From assembly GCA_002317245.1 (NCBI GenBank), contig DCIU01000079.1, forward strand, positions 6,965-25,501: DNA of 18,537 nucleotides. The letters are read 5' to 3'. The stretch's first letter is position 1. Each line of letters opens with the position of its first letter. Shown here one piece after another: positions 7,995-14,680 of the stretch. The stretch comes from Lachnospiraceae bacterium UBA1718. Its GTDB lineage: Bacteria; Bacillota; Clostridia; Lachnospirales; Lachnospiraceae. Both the position numbers and the translations under genes were made by a program. Below the pieces are notes generated by a model. That model was not told the origin of the DNA and did not search any database. It saw only the letters and a list, made by a program, of their open reading frames with translations.

Positions 7995-9290
7995 TCAACC
8001 TACACGGAGCTTAAATTTCTGTATATCTCGGTCATTCTCAACCTTCTCAATCATAGCTCCTAATCCACGAAGCTTAATCTCGAAGTCCTCATATCCTCGT
8101 TCAATATACTTAATATCGTCTACTGTACTAAAGCCTTCTGCTGAAAGAGCTGCAAGAACAAGTGCGGCACCAGCTCTTAAGTCTGGAGCTGTAATACTTG
8201 CTCCTGAATATCCCTTAACGCCCTCAATGATAGCTGAACTGCCTTCAACCTTAACATTAGCGCCCATTCTGGAAAGCTCATCTACATACTTAAATCTATT
8301 CTCGAAAATACTCTCTGTTACAATGCTTGTTCCTTCTGCAAGTCCCAATGCAACTGTTATCTGTGGCTGCATATCAGTTGGGAAGCCTGGATAAGGAAGT
8401 GTCTTAACATGTGTATGTTCAAGTGGCTTAGATGCAACAACTCTGATTGCATCATCAGACTCTTCTATCTCACAGCCAAGCTCGAGAAGCTTAGCGCTTA
8501 TTGACTCAAGATGCTTAGGAATAACATTCTTAACTGTTACATCGCCCTTAGTAACTGCAGCGGCGAACATGAATGTTCCTGCCTCAATCTGGTCTGGAAT
8601 AATTGCATATTCTGTTCCGTGTAAGCTCTGAACTCCACGTACACGAATAACATCAGTACCAGCGCCCTTAATATTAGCACCCATACAGTTAAGGAAGTTG
8701 GCAACATCTACTACATGTGGCTCCTTAGCTGCATTCTCAATAATTGTCATTCCTTCTGCCATAACAGAAGCAAGTAAGAGATTAATAGTTGCACCAACAG
8801 ATACCATATCAAGGTAAATGTGTGCTCCCTTAAGATTAGCTGCATGTGCAACAATCATTCCGCCATCAATACCAGCATCTCTAGCGCCAAGCGCCTTGAA
8901 GCCCTTCAGATGCTGATCAATTGCTCTTGTTCCAATGTTACATCCGCCTGGAAGCTTAACCTCTGCTGAGTTGTACTTACCAAGTAATGCACCAACAAGA
9001 TAATAAGAAGCTCTAATCTTCTTAATATAATCGCCTTCAACAATCTGTGTATTGATGTTGCCACCATTAACCTTAATGGTATGGCGGTCAACCCTTGTTA
9101 CAATCGCGCCTATGCTCTGCATAGCCTGAATCATAACATTAATATCTCTTACATCAGGTAAATTCTCTATTAAAACTGTATCGTTGGTCATGATAGAAGC
9201 TGCCAGAATACCTAAAGCAGCATTCTTGGCCCCACCAATCTCAACTTCACCCACAAGAGCAGATCCGCCCTTGATTGCATATTGTTCCAT
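7995..9290 (-). CDS. murA: UDP-N-acetylglucosamine 1-carboxyvinyltransferase
   Basis: First committed step of peptidoglycan synthesis: transfers enolpyruvate from PEP to UDP-GlcNAc in the cytoplasm. 431 residues, normal for Firmicutes MurA. The N terminus has GEVEIGGAKNAALGILAA with the conserved Lys and Asn. The active-site loop reads GGCNIGTRAIDQHLKG, with the catalytic cysteine at about residue 117. Presence of that Cys predicts sensitivity of the enzyme to fosfomycin, unlike Cys-to-Asp variants. The loop has Ala where many MurA have Pro (RPID). Toward the C terminus it has PGFPTDMQPQ and ENRFKYVDELSRMGA. Many Firmicutes have two MurA paralogs; which one this is cannot be told here. It has its own promoter and is followed closely by the HD-GYP gene. 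Confidence 0.97.
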   Translation of the reverse strand: MEQYAIKGGSALVGEVEIGGAKNAALGILAASIMTNDTVLIENLPDVRDINVMIQAMQSIGAIVTRVDRHTIKVNGGNINTQIVEGDYIKKIRASYYLVGALLGKYNSAEVKLPGGCNIGTRAIDQHLKGFKALGARDAGIDGGMIVAHAANLKGAHIYLDMVSVGATINLLLASVMAEGMTIIENAAKEPHVVDVANFLNCMGANIKGAGTDVIRVRGVQSLHGTEYAIIPDQIEAGTFMFAAAVTKGDVTVKNVIPKHLESISAKLLELGCEIEESDDAIRVVASKPLEHTHVKTLPYPGFPTDMQPQITVALGLAEGTSIVTESIFENRFKYVDELSRMGANVKVEGSSAIIEGVKGYSGASITAPDLRAGAALVLAALSAEGFSTVDDIKYIERGYEDFEIKLRGLGAMIEKVENDRDIQKFKLRVG

Positions 9291-9341
9291 TAATACCAGT
9301 CCTCACAAAAATCGTGTCGACTATCCCCAAACATTCAAACT

Positions 9342-9370
9342 ATTATAACAGTTTAAAGCTTTTAATTCAA
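9342..9370 (-). promoter_or_regulatory. murA promoter overlapping the end of the M23 peptidase gene
   Basis: On the minus strand, TTGAAT (9370-9365) and a perfect TATAAT (9347-9342) are separated by 17 bp, with a start near 9335 and a leader of about 45 nt. The -35 is formed by the last two sense codons (Leu-Asn) of the upstream peptidase gene. No intrinsic terminator was seen between the two genes, so read-through into murA is also possible. Confidence 0.75.
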
Positions 9371-10942
9371 GTACTTGAGAGGGTTGACCGCTGCTCCATT
9401 GATTCGAATCTCGAAATGGAGATGTGGTCCAGTACTACGTCCAGTGTTACCACTAAGGGCAATCTTCTGTCCCTGCTTAACTGTCTGACCAGCTGATACA
9501 AGTACCTTACTCAAGTGTCCGTACCTTGTCTCACGACCATCCGGATGCTTAATATATACAACATTACCGTAGCCGCTACCCCAGCCAGCCTTGGTAACAG
9601 TACCACCACTTGAAGCATAGACAGCTGTTCCAACAGGAACCGCCCAGTCAATACCCTTATGATTAGTACTAGCGCCCTTGGTAGGTGCCTTACGTCCACC
9701 ATAACCGCTGGACATTCTACCACCTGAAATAGGCTTAATATATGTAGGAGGAGTCTTAGTTCCTCTCTCTACAATCTTAGGAACAGCCTCAAGGAGTACC
9801 TCATCCTTGAGGACCTCGCGGGCGATTTCCTTATCGTTATTGTAAGTAATCTTCGCCACTATATTACGACGTCCTGCTGATGGCTGCTGAAGCGTAACCT
9901 TCTCAGTTGTATACCATTCGTCGTTCTCAATGTACTGAACCTCCGCATCATATATCTCTTCGATATATTCCTGCTCAACTCTCTCAACAGTAATTGGCGG
10001 CTCCGATGTAGTAACAACCAGCTCATCACCAATTCGAATCATTGAGTTCTCATTTTCAAGGTTCTCATTGAGTTCAATAATCTTATCCATAGGGACAGAA
10101 GTCTTCAGGGCAATCTCGCCTAATGTATCACCTTCCTGTACCTCATAGATTGTCTTCTTCTCCTGAACAGTAACCACCTCACTGATAGCTGTCTCAGGGC
10201 TTGTAATCTGATCAGCAGTAATGTAAGACTCAACCACCTCAATATTGTCGCCAAATTCCATACTGAGTATTCCATACTCATAGTCATCGAAATCCAGCGC
10301 ATCTGAACTAGCTCCCGCATCTTCAACCGCCGCATCAACAAAGGAATCAAAACCAGCAACGCTTACTGGTTCTTCAGCATATGAATCCTCTTCTTCCTTG
10401 GTATTTATAACAGAAACAGTTAGGGCATTAAGCTCTCTGTCAGGATCACTAATTAGCTGAGCCTTGTACTGTCCGTCATCTTCATACATGTCAAGCGCAG
10501 CCTGGAGCACTTCCTTAACAGAATCTGCATCCGCAAGATTAAAGGAGTAATCTCCAATTCTAAGTGTATATGCATGTACCAGAGTCTGACCCATAGTCTT
10601 CTTAAGGGCACTGACCATTCGCTCACGAACCGTATTCTCCGAATCAACTTCTGCATATACCACCGATGAACTGTCGTAAGTAATATCCGATGCGACGTAC
10701 ACTATGCTGTCAGACTCTTTTCCAACAATTCGTCTGGCTTCGCTCAGAATATCCTCCAGCTCATCAACTGAGCCAAGATATCCTACATCCTCTCCATTCA
10801 GGAAGATGTGGAAGTAGTTGGCATCATCAGCTTCATACTTGCAGAAAGATGGCATAAATATGATGTTAAGTATAATCACTAATATAGCAACCTTTATTCG
10901 TCTGTAACGAAGTCGCTTATAGTGCTTAGTAAATATCTTCAT
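9362..10942 (-). CDS. Membrane-anchored or secreted LysM-G5-M23 peptidoglycan endopeptidase
   Basis: Likely cleaves peptide cross-links in peptidoglycan outside the membrane. 526 residues. The basic N terminus (KHYKRLRYRRIK) is followed by a hydrophobic segment (VAILVIILNIIFMPSFC), acting as signal anchor or signal peptide. A region of about 200 residues without a recognised domain, acidic between 190 and 250, comes next. Then LysM near 265-315 (YEVQEGDTLGEIALKTSVPM), G5 near 319-400 (ITVERVEQEYIEEIYD), and a C-terminal M23/LytM domain with the zinc ligands in NHKGIDW (near 430) and GPHLHFEIR (near 507), plus YGHLSK. All catalytic residues are present, so it should be active, unlike degenerate EnvC-type activators. 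It starts 10 bp after the coiled-coil gene with no clear ribosome binding site, which suggests translational coupling. Confidence 0.93.
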   Translation of the reverse strand: MKIFTKHYKRLRYRRIKVAILVIILNIIFMPSFCKYEADDANYFHIFLNGEDVGYLGSVDELEDILSEARRIVGKESDSIVYVASDITYDSSSVVYAEVDSENTVRERMVSALKKTMGQTLVHAYTLRIGDYSFNLADADSVKEVLQAALDMYEDDGQYKAQLISDPDRELNALTVSVINTKEEEDSYAEEPVSVAGFDSFVDAAVEDAGASSDALDFDDYEYGILSMEFGDNIEVVESYITADQITSPETAISEVVTVQEKKTIYEVQEGDTLGEIALKTSVPMDKIIELNENLENENSMIRIGDELVVTTSEPPITVERVEQEYIEEIYDAEVQYIENDEWYTTEKVTLQQPSAGRRNIVAKITYNNDKEIAREVLKDEVLLEAVPKIVERGTKTPPTYIKPISGGRMSSGYGGRKAPTKGASTNHKGIDWAVPVGTAVYASSGGTVTKAGWGSGYGNVVYIKHPDGRETRYGHLSKVLVSAGQTVKQGQKIALSGNTGRSTGPHLHFEIRINGAAVNPLKYLN

Positions 10943-10952
10943 AAATTATGTA

Positions 10953-11492
10953 TTATAAAATCCCAAGTATTGTAAGCACCTTAAGTGCAATATCAGAAAG
11001 CACTGCTATGAATATAAGAACACTCATTACCTTAAGGAAAGTAGTACTGTTCTTCTTGCTCACCTCAGTCTGAGAATCAACAATAGTCTTAGTCTGGTCT
11101 TCAAGGCTTGACTGAATCGAAGCCTGAATATTGCGGTATACCTTAACATTCTCCCTATGAATTACATCACTAGTCTTCTCGAAAAGATCTGTATCTTCCT
11201 TGGCGTCTTCATTCTTACTAATTTCAGCAAGATCAGCAACGGCCTTCTTAGCTGCAGATGCAGCATCCGTAGCAGTAGAAGCTGTCTCCCTGCACTCTCC
11301 TGCAAGGCTGTTTAACTTCTCAGCCGATTCCATATTCTTAAGATTAACTAATTTTATCTCCTGAAGCAGATTCTCATATCCTTCGATCTTAGCTTTCAAA
11401 TCCTCTATCTCCTTAGTATCTGTGGTTGTGCTAGGCTTAATCGTCTCATTAGACGATAGTTTTTGTGCAAGTTTATCAATAAATAAATCCAT
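10953..11492 (-). CDS. Tail-anchored coiled-coil membrane protein of unknown function
   Basis: 179 residues from the chosen start. The frame opens 10 codons further up at 11522, but GGGAGG sits directly before the internal ATG at 11490-11492, and the N terminus MDLFIDKLAQKL then matches what I recall of an uncharacterised Lachnospiraceae family (memory only). Residues about 30-65 look like a coiled coil (EIEDLKAKIEGYENLLQEI), an Ala/Thr-rich stretch follows (ETASTATDAASAAKKAVADL), then a conserved-looking HRENVKVYRNIQ segment. The last 25 residues are a hydrophobic helix (FLKVMSVLIFIAVLSDIALK), so the protein is probably anchored by its C terminus with the bulk in the cytoplasm. It lies 10 bp upstream of the M23 peptidase gene and likely shares its transcript; a link to cell-wall remodelling is inferred from that alone. 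Confidence 0.82.
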   Translation of the reverse strand: MDLFIDKLAQKLSSNETIKPSTTTDTKEIEDLKAKIEGYENLLQEIKLVNLKNMESAEKLNSLAGECRETASTATDAASAAKKAVADLAEISKNEDAKEDTDLFEKTSDVIHRENVKVYRNIQASIQSSLEDQTKTIVDSQTEVSKKNSTTFLKVMSVLIFIAVLSDIALKVLTILGIL

Positions 11493-11558
11493 TATGCCCT
11501 CCCTTTTGTAGAGATTAACCATATGTTAATAAGTTGTTCACATTTTGTTCATAAATGA

Positions 11559-11582
11559 TGTCTATAATTCAATATATAGACA
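11559..11582. promoter_or_regulatory. Inverted repeat over two back-to-back -10 elements
   Basis: TGTCTATA (11559-11566) and TATAGACA (11575-11582) form an 8-bp inverted repeat with an 8-bp spacer. It contains a plus-strand TATAAT (11563-11568) and a minus-strand TATATT (11576-11571). The symmetry could simply reflect a bidirectional promoter or be an operator for both directions. Neither role is proven by sequence. Confidence 0.35.
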
Positions 11583-11598
11583 ACGAGTGATTAGACAA
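11571..11598 (-). promoter_or_regulatory. Promoter of the coiled-coil/M23 peptidase operon
   Basis: Minus-strand TTGTCT (11598-11593, 4/6) and TATATT (11576-11571, 5/6) with a 16-bp spacer. The predicted start near 11564 gives a leader of about 70 nt before the ATG at 11492. Confidence 0.5.
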
Positions 11599-11678
11599 TT
11601 TTTTCATAATAGCCCAGGCGCCGAGAGGTGTCTGGGCACTCCTCATTTTATAGGCCATTTTTATGGTCTTTTTTATTT
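11575..11678 (+). ncRNA. Candidate intergenic small RNA, convergent with relQ
   Basis: Both flanking genes run on the minus strand, yet this spacer folds as a plus-strand RNA. The first hairpin (11612-11637) has 11 pairs, GCCCAGGCGCC with GGTGTCTGGGC, capped by GAGA, a GNRA tetraloop. Two of the pairs are G-U, which would become C-A mismatches on the other strand. A pyrimidine-rich linker ACTCCTC (11638-11644) follows, then an intrinsic terminator. A plus-strand TATAAT lies at 11563-11568, although its -35 is poor. Predicted length is about 100 nt. The linker is complementary to Shine-Dalgarno-like GAGGAG, a common targeting design in Firmicutes sRNAs. I do not recognise a named RNA family. 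Both the RNA and its targets are inferred. Confidence 0.5.
11652..11678 (+). terminator. Plus-strand intrinsic terminator overlapping the relQ stop codon
   Basis: GGCCAT (11653-11658) pairs with ATGGTC (11663-11668) around a TTTT loop, with an extra A-T pair below, followed by TTTTTTATTT (11669-11678). One G-U pair favours the plus-strand RNA. The T-run lies on the plus strand only, so it is not a normal terminator for relQ; it would end the candidate sRNA. Confidence 0.7.
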
Positions 11679-12299
11679 AGAGAGAGCCTGTACTTCTTCA
11701 TTGACAGCCATCATTCTGTCATCAAGGTCTGAAACCATTCTCGCACACTCAATCAGCTCCGCTTTTATATGATCAGGAGCATTACCCTCGAACTTGTAAT
11801 GAATCTTATGTTCCAGACTGGCCCAGAAATCCATAGCTACTGTTCTTATCTGAATCTCAACCTTAGTCTCAACCGTCTTATCAGACAAAAAGATCGGAAC
11901 TGTAATGAGCATATGATAGCTCTTATATCCACTTGCCTTAGGGTTCTTAATATAATCCTTAATCGAGAGTACATTGATATCACTCTGGTTGGCTAACATC
12001 TCAGCAATCTGATAAATATCCGATGTAAATGAGCAGATAATTCTGATTCCTGCTATATCATCAACATACTCAATCATATTCTCGATTGTAGATTCAACGC
12101 CCTTACGCTTAAGCTTCTTAACAATGCTCTCACTAGTCTTGATTCTGGACTTGATATGTTCAATAGGATTGTATCTGTGCACATGCTGGAACTCATCATT
12201 AAGTATCTCCAGCTTAGTGTTAACTTCCTTTAAAGCCGAACGATAGACCAAGAGAACCTCGTTCCAATTATCTACCTGATCGTATACTTTAGTTGCCAT
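11673..12299 (-). CDS. relQ: Small alarmone synthetase, GTP pyrophosphokinase (RelQ type)
   Basis: Transfers pyrophosphate from ATP to GDP or GTP, making (p)ppGpp in the cytoplasm. 208 residues, the size of stand-alone RelQ/YjbM proteins, with only the synthetase domain and no HD hydrolase or TGS/ACT region. Motifs: PIEHIKSRIKTSESIVKKLKRKG near residues 45-66, DDIAGIRIICSF near 80, SGYKSYHMLI near 125, and the nucleotide-binding EIQIRTVAMDFWASLEHKIHYK near 148-170. The C-terminal helix resembles the tetramerisation helix of the family. It is not next to nadK, its partner in Bacillus. ACGGAG precedes the ATG. Expression is from its own extended -10 promoter, and no U-rich terminator follows on the minus strand. 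Confidence 0.93.
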   Translation of the reverse strand: MATKVYDQVDNWNEVLLVYRSALKEVNTKLEILNDEFQHVHRYNPIEHIKSRIKTSESIVKKLKRKGVESTIENMIEYVDDIAGIRIICSFTSDIYQIAEMLANQSDINVLSIKDYIKNPKASGYKSYHMLITVPIFLSDKTVETKVEIQIRTVAMDFWASLEHKIHYKFEGNAPDHIKAELIECARMVSDLDDRMMAVNEEVQALSK

Positions 12300-12342
12300 T
12301 TCTATAACTCCGTTTCTTGTGTTGCATAAAAAACCAAACTAT

Positions 12343-12351
12343 AGTATAGCA
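12343..12351 (-). promoter_or_regulatory. relQ promoter, extended -10
   Basis: Minus-strand TGCTATACT gives a 5/6 -10 with the TGn extension, a start near 12336 and a leader of about 37 nt. No convincing -35 is visible. Confidence 0.5.
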
Positions 12352-12366
12352 TAAATAGGTATAAGA

Positions 12367-12375
12367 TGCTATATT
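12367..12375 (+). promoter_or_regulatory. Promoter of the 87-codon gene, extended -10
   Basis: Plus-strand TGCTATATT, 5/6 to the -10 consensus with TGn, about 55 bp before the start codon and about 16 bp from the relQ -10 on the opposite strand. The leader can form a small CTGGC/GCCAG hairpin. No convincing -35. Confidence 0.45.
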
Positions 12376-12428
12376 GAGCATATTCACTGGCTACCAGCAA
12401 GGCCAGATAAGGTTAAAGGTTTTTAAAA

Positions 12429-12692
12429 ATGAGAATCTGGGTAAAAGAATTTAGTGATAATCATCTCTTAAAAGATATGGTTGTAGAAAATAATGAGAAT
12501 GATACAAGAACTCACAAGGTATTTGATGCATTGGAAAGGGCCTGCGTGGAATTCGACCTTAGCAAGCCTATGTGGTTAGAAAAAAATATCCGGGAGTTCA
12601 AGAATCACTCCCGGACAAAATTCTATAGTGATTGTTTCGTCGAAGCCATTGACTTCGACTATCTGGACTTCCAGGTGATCGAAGAAGATTAG
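12429..12692 (+). CDS. Conserved small protein of unknown function (87 aa)
   Basis: Soluble, acidic protein without signal or membrane segment; notable segments are DTRTHKVFDALERACVEFDL, PMWLEKNIREFKNHSRTKFY and the C-terminal FDYLDFQVIEED. The order of short charged and aromatic stretches resembles a small uncharacterised protein that I recall from many Lachnospiraceae, but this is memory and not a search. AAAGG (12415-12419) and a promoter precede the ATG. Its stop codon overlaps that of convergent galE by 2 bases (galE stop 12689-12691, this stop 12690-12692). A strong hairpin within codons 54-62 acts on the other strand as the probable galE terminator. No terminator of its own was seen. 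Confidence 0.85.
   Translation: MRIWVKEFSDNHLLKDMVVENNENDTRTHKVFDALERACVEFDLSKPMWLEKNIREFKNHSRTKFYSDCFVEAIDFDYLDFQVIEED
12581..12615 (-). terminator. Probable galE operon terminator, inside the convergent small gene
   Basis: TCCGGGAGT (12589-12597) and ACTCCCGGA (12607-12615) form a perfect 9-bp GC-rich stem with a 9-nt loop. On the minus strand the stem is followed by TATTTTTTT (12588-12580), the form of an intrinsic terminator, 74 nt after the galE stop codon. The whole element is coding sequence for the 87-residue protein on the plus strand. Confidence 0.8.
12639..12659 (-). other. Additional hairpin in the galE 3' untranslated region
   Basis: GTCGAAG (12639-12645) and CTTCGAC (12653-12659) form a perfect 7-bp stem with a 7-nt loop, and CTGG/CCAG (12663-12674) a smaller one beside it. 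With the terminator at 12581-12615 the galE transcript would end in three successive hairpins. These also lie in the small plus-strand gene. Confidence 0.45.
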
Positions 12693-13705
12693 TCCTCATA
12701 TCCATTAGGATTATTCTTCTGCCATCTCCATGAGTCTTCGCACATTTCCTTAATACCATACTGTGCTTCCCAGCCAAGCTCTTCCTTAGCTAATGCTGCA
12801 TCTGCATAACAAGTAGCAATATCACCTGCTCTTCGCGGCTTAATGCTGTATGGGATCTTAACTCCACTTGCTTCCTCGAAATTCTTAACTACATCAAGTA
12901 CACTGTAGCCTGTGCCTGTTCCAAGATTATAAATCTTGAGACCAGCATTCTCTTCGAGCTTCTTAACAGCCTTAACATGTCCAATCGCAAGATCTACAAC
13001 GTGAATGTAGTCTCTTACGCCTGTTCCATCTGGTGTATCATAATCGTCACCAAATACTCCAAGTTCTTCCCTCTTACCAACTGCAACCTGTGTAATATAT
13101 GGCATCAGGTTATTAGGAATACCATTAGGGTTCTCACCCATTGTGCCGCTCTTATGAGCACCGATTGGATTGAAATATCTTAGGAGCACAACATTCCATT
13201 CAGGGTCAGCCTTCTGCATATCTGACATAATCTGCTCAAGCATTGACTTAGTCCATCCATAAGGATTAGTACATATTCCCTTAGGGCACTCCTCTGTTAT
13301 CGGTACAAATGCAGGATCACCATATACTGTAGCTGATGAAGAGAAGATAATATTCTTGCAGCCATTCTTCCTCATGACGTCTAAGAGTACGAGTGTACCA
13401 GCAATATTGTTATCATAATATTCAAGAGGCTTCTGAACTGACTCACCTACAGCCTTAAGTCCGGCAAAATGAATGCAGGAGTCAATCTTCTCATTAGCGA
13501 AGATATTCTCAAGAGCTGCGCGATCCCTGATATCAGCCTCGTAGAACTTAGGTCTCTTACCTGTTATAGCCTCGATTCTATCAAGTACACCAACCTTAGC
13601 ATTGCTTAAGTTATCAAGAATTACAACCTCATAACCCGAATTCTGAAGTTCAACTACTGTATGACTTCCTATGAATCCAATTCCGCCTGTTACTAAAATA
13701 GACAT
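12689..13705 (-). CDS. galE: UDP-glucose 4-epimerase
   Basis: Interconverts UDP-galactose and UDP-glucose with bound NAD; cytoplasmic member of the extended SDR family. 338 residues, the normal length. Rossmann motif TGGIGFIGSH at the start (Ile where Ala is usual), VVILDNLSNA with the Asp/Asn that bind NAD ribose, FSSSATVYG with the catalytic Ser near 124, and PYGWTKSMLEQI with the YxxxK pair near 149/153; then RYFNPIGAH and GTGVRDYIHVVDLA. GGGAGG precedes the ATG. It lies 19 bp behind the nucleotidyltransferase gene as last gene of the aga operon. Besides galactose use it can supply UDP-Gal for surface glycans. Confidence 0.97.
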   Translation of the reverse strand: MSILVTGGIGFIGSHTVVELQNSGYEVVILDNLSNAKVGVLDRIEAITGKRPKFYEADIRDRAALENIFANEKIDSCIHFAGLKAVGESVQKPLEYYDNNIAGTLVLLDVMRKNGCKNIIFSSSATVYGDPAFVPITEECPKGICTNPYGWTKSMLEQIMSDMQKADPEWNVVLLRYFNPIGAHKSGTMGENPNGIPNNLMPYITQVAVGKREELGVFGDDYDTPDGTGVRDYIHVVDLAIGHVKAVKKLEENAGLKIYNLGTGTGYSVLDVVKNFEEASGVKIPYSIKPRRAGDIATCYADAALAKEELGWEAQYGIKEMCEDSWRWQKNNPNGYED

Positions 13706-13724
13706 TTATCAAATCCTCCCTATA

Positions 13725-14639
13725 CTACCAAAGCTTCTCCGGGTATGCTCCCGCATCCTTAAGAGCCTTAATGCTTGCAACAACATATGGCTTATCTTCC
13801 TGATATGTCACTCCAAACCACTGGTCTGCTGATGTCAGAACCTGTACACTTGCCTTGTCATTCTTAATAAGCACATCCACCTCTGTTGGAATAAGACACT
13901 CTGCCTTCTCAGGATTAGCAGCAACCTTGTTAGCAAAGAAGTCATCCAGTGCCAGGCCAAAGTCATCGAAGACTGAAGGCTTAAATCCCCACATATTCAT
14001 TGATACTGGAGTCATAACATCAATTGGTGAATATGTAGCACCCTCGTCATTAGAGAATGCAGCGCCATCCTCTGTCTTAATAAGATTCTTCTGCTCAACA
14101 ATATGTGTAAGGAAGCCCTCATCAGAGGTATTGCATACGCCTCTTGTAACACTGCCCTTCTCAGTAAGGGTCTTGCCAAGTTCGTAAGCGACCATGGCAT
14201 ATAATCTCTCATCATCAGCTGTTGATGTCAAGAAATCATACATTACCTTGTAGCCATCCTTGCCATAGTAATCATCAGAATTAATAACCATGAATGGTTC
14301 ATTTACTACTCCCTTACAGCACATAAGTGCATGAGTAGTGCCCCATGGCTTCACTCTGCCTTCAGGCATAGTAAAATCGGCTGGTATATTATCAAGCTCC
14401 TGGAATACATATTCCACTTCCATGTGCTTGGATATTGGATCTCCAACCATTTTCTTGAAATCTTCTTCTATCTCGTGCTTGATAATAAAAACAACCTTCT
14501 CAAAGCCTGCCTTCCAAGCATCATAAATCGAAAAATCTATTATCTTATGACCCTGTTCGTCAATTGGGTCAATCTGCTTAAGTCCGCCATATCTGCTACC
14601 CATTCCTGCTGCCAGGATTACTAGTGTAGGCTTAACCAT
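13725..14639 (-). CDS. Sugar-1-phosphate nucleotidyltransferase family protein
   Basis: Probably joins a nucleoside triphosphate to a sugar 1-phosphate, giving an NDP-sugar. 304 residues. The N terminus has the pyrophosphorylase signature LAAGMGSRYGGLKQ (residues 10-23), then PWGTTHALMCCKG near 100 and the metal-binding VINSDDYYG near 117. The motif around the signature lysine differs from classical GalU (which reads GLGTRFLPATKAIPKEM), so I do not assign galU. In this operon, between alpha-galactosidase and galE, a UTP:galactose-1-phosphate or glucose-1-phosphate uridylyltransferase is the best guess. AAGGAG precedes the ATG; 41 bp separate it from aga. Substrate identity is inference from context. 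Confidence 0.85.
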   Translation of the reverse strand: MVKPTLVILAAGMGSRYGGLKQIDPIDEQGHKIIDFSIYDAWKAGFEKVVFIIKHEIEEDFKKMVGDPISKHMEVEYVFQELDNIPADFTMPEGRVKPWGTTHALMCCKGVVNEPFMVINSDDYYGKDGYKVMYDFLTSTADDERLYAMVAYELGKTLTEKGSVTRGVCNTSDEGFLTHIVEQKNLIKTEDGAAFSNDEGATYSPIDVMTPVSMNMWGFKPSVFDDFGLALDDFFANKVAANPEKAECLIPTEVDVLIKNDKASVQVLTSADQWFGVTYQEDKPYVVASIKALKDAGAYPEKLW

Positions 14640-14680
14640 AAAAATCTCCTTCTACTCAAACAATTCATTGCCAAATAAGT

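Noticed and set aside
11493..11522. 10-codon N-terminal extension of the coiled-coil gene
   Set aside because: The upstream ATG lacks a ribosome binding site, while GGGAGG sits directly before the ATG at 11492.
11612..11668. Hairpins downstream of relQ as relQ terminators
   Set aside because: Neither stem is followed by a U-run on the minus strand, and their G-U pairs become mismatches there. They fit a plus-strand RNA instead.
11545..11772. 75-codon plus-strand frame across the relQ 3' region
   Set aside because: It starts at TTG without a ribosome binding site, runs antisense into relQ, and is crossed by the hairpin and terminator of the candidate sRNA.
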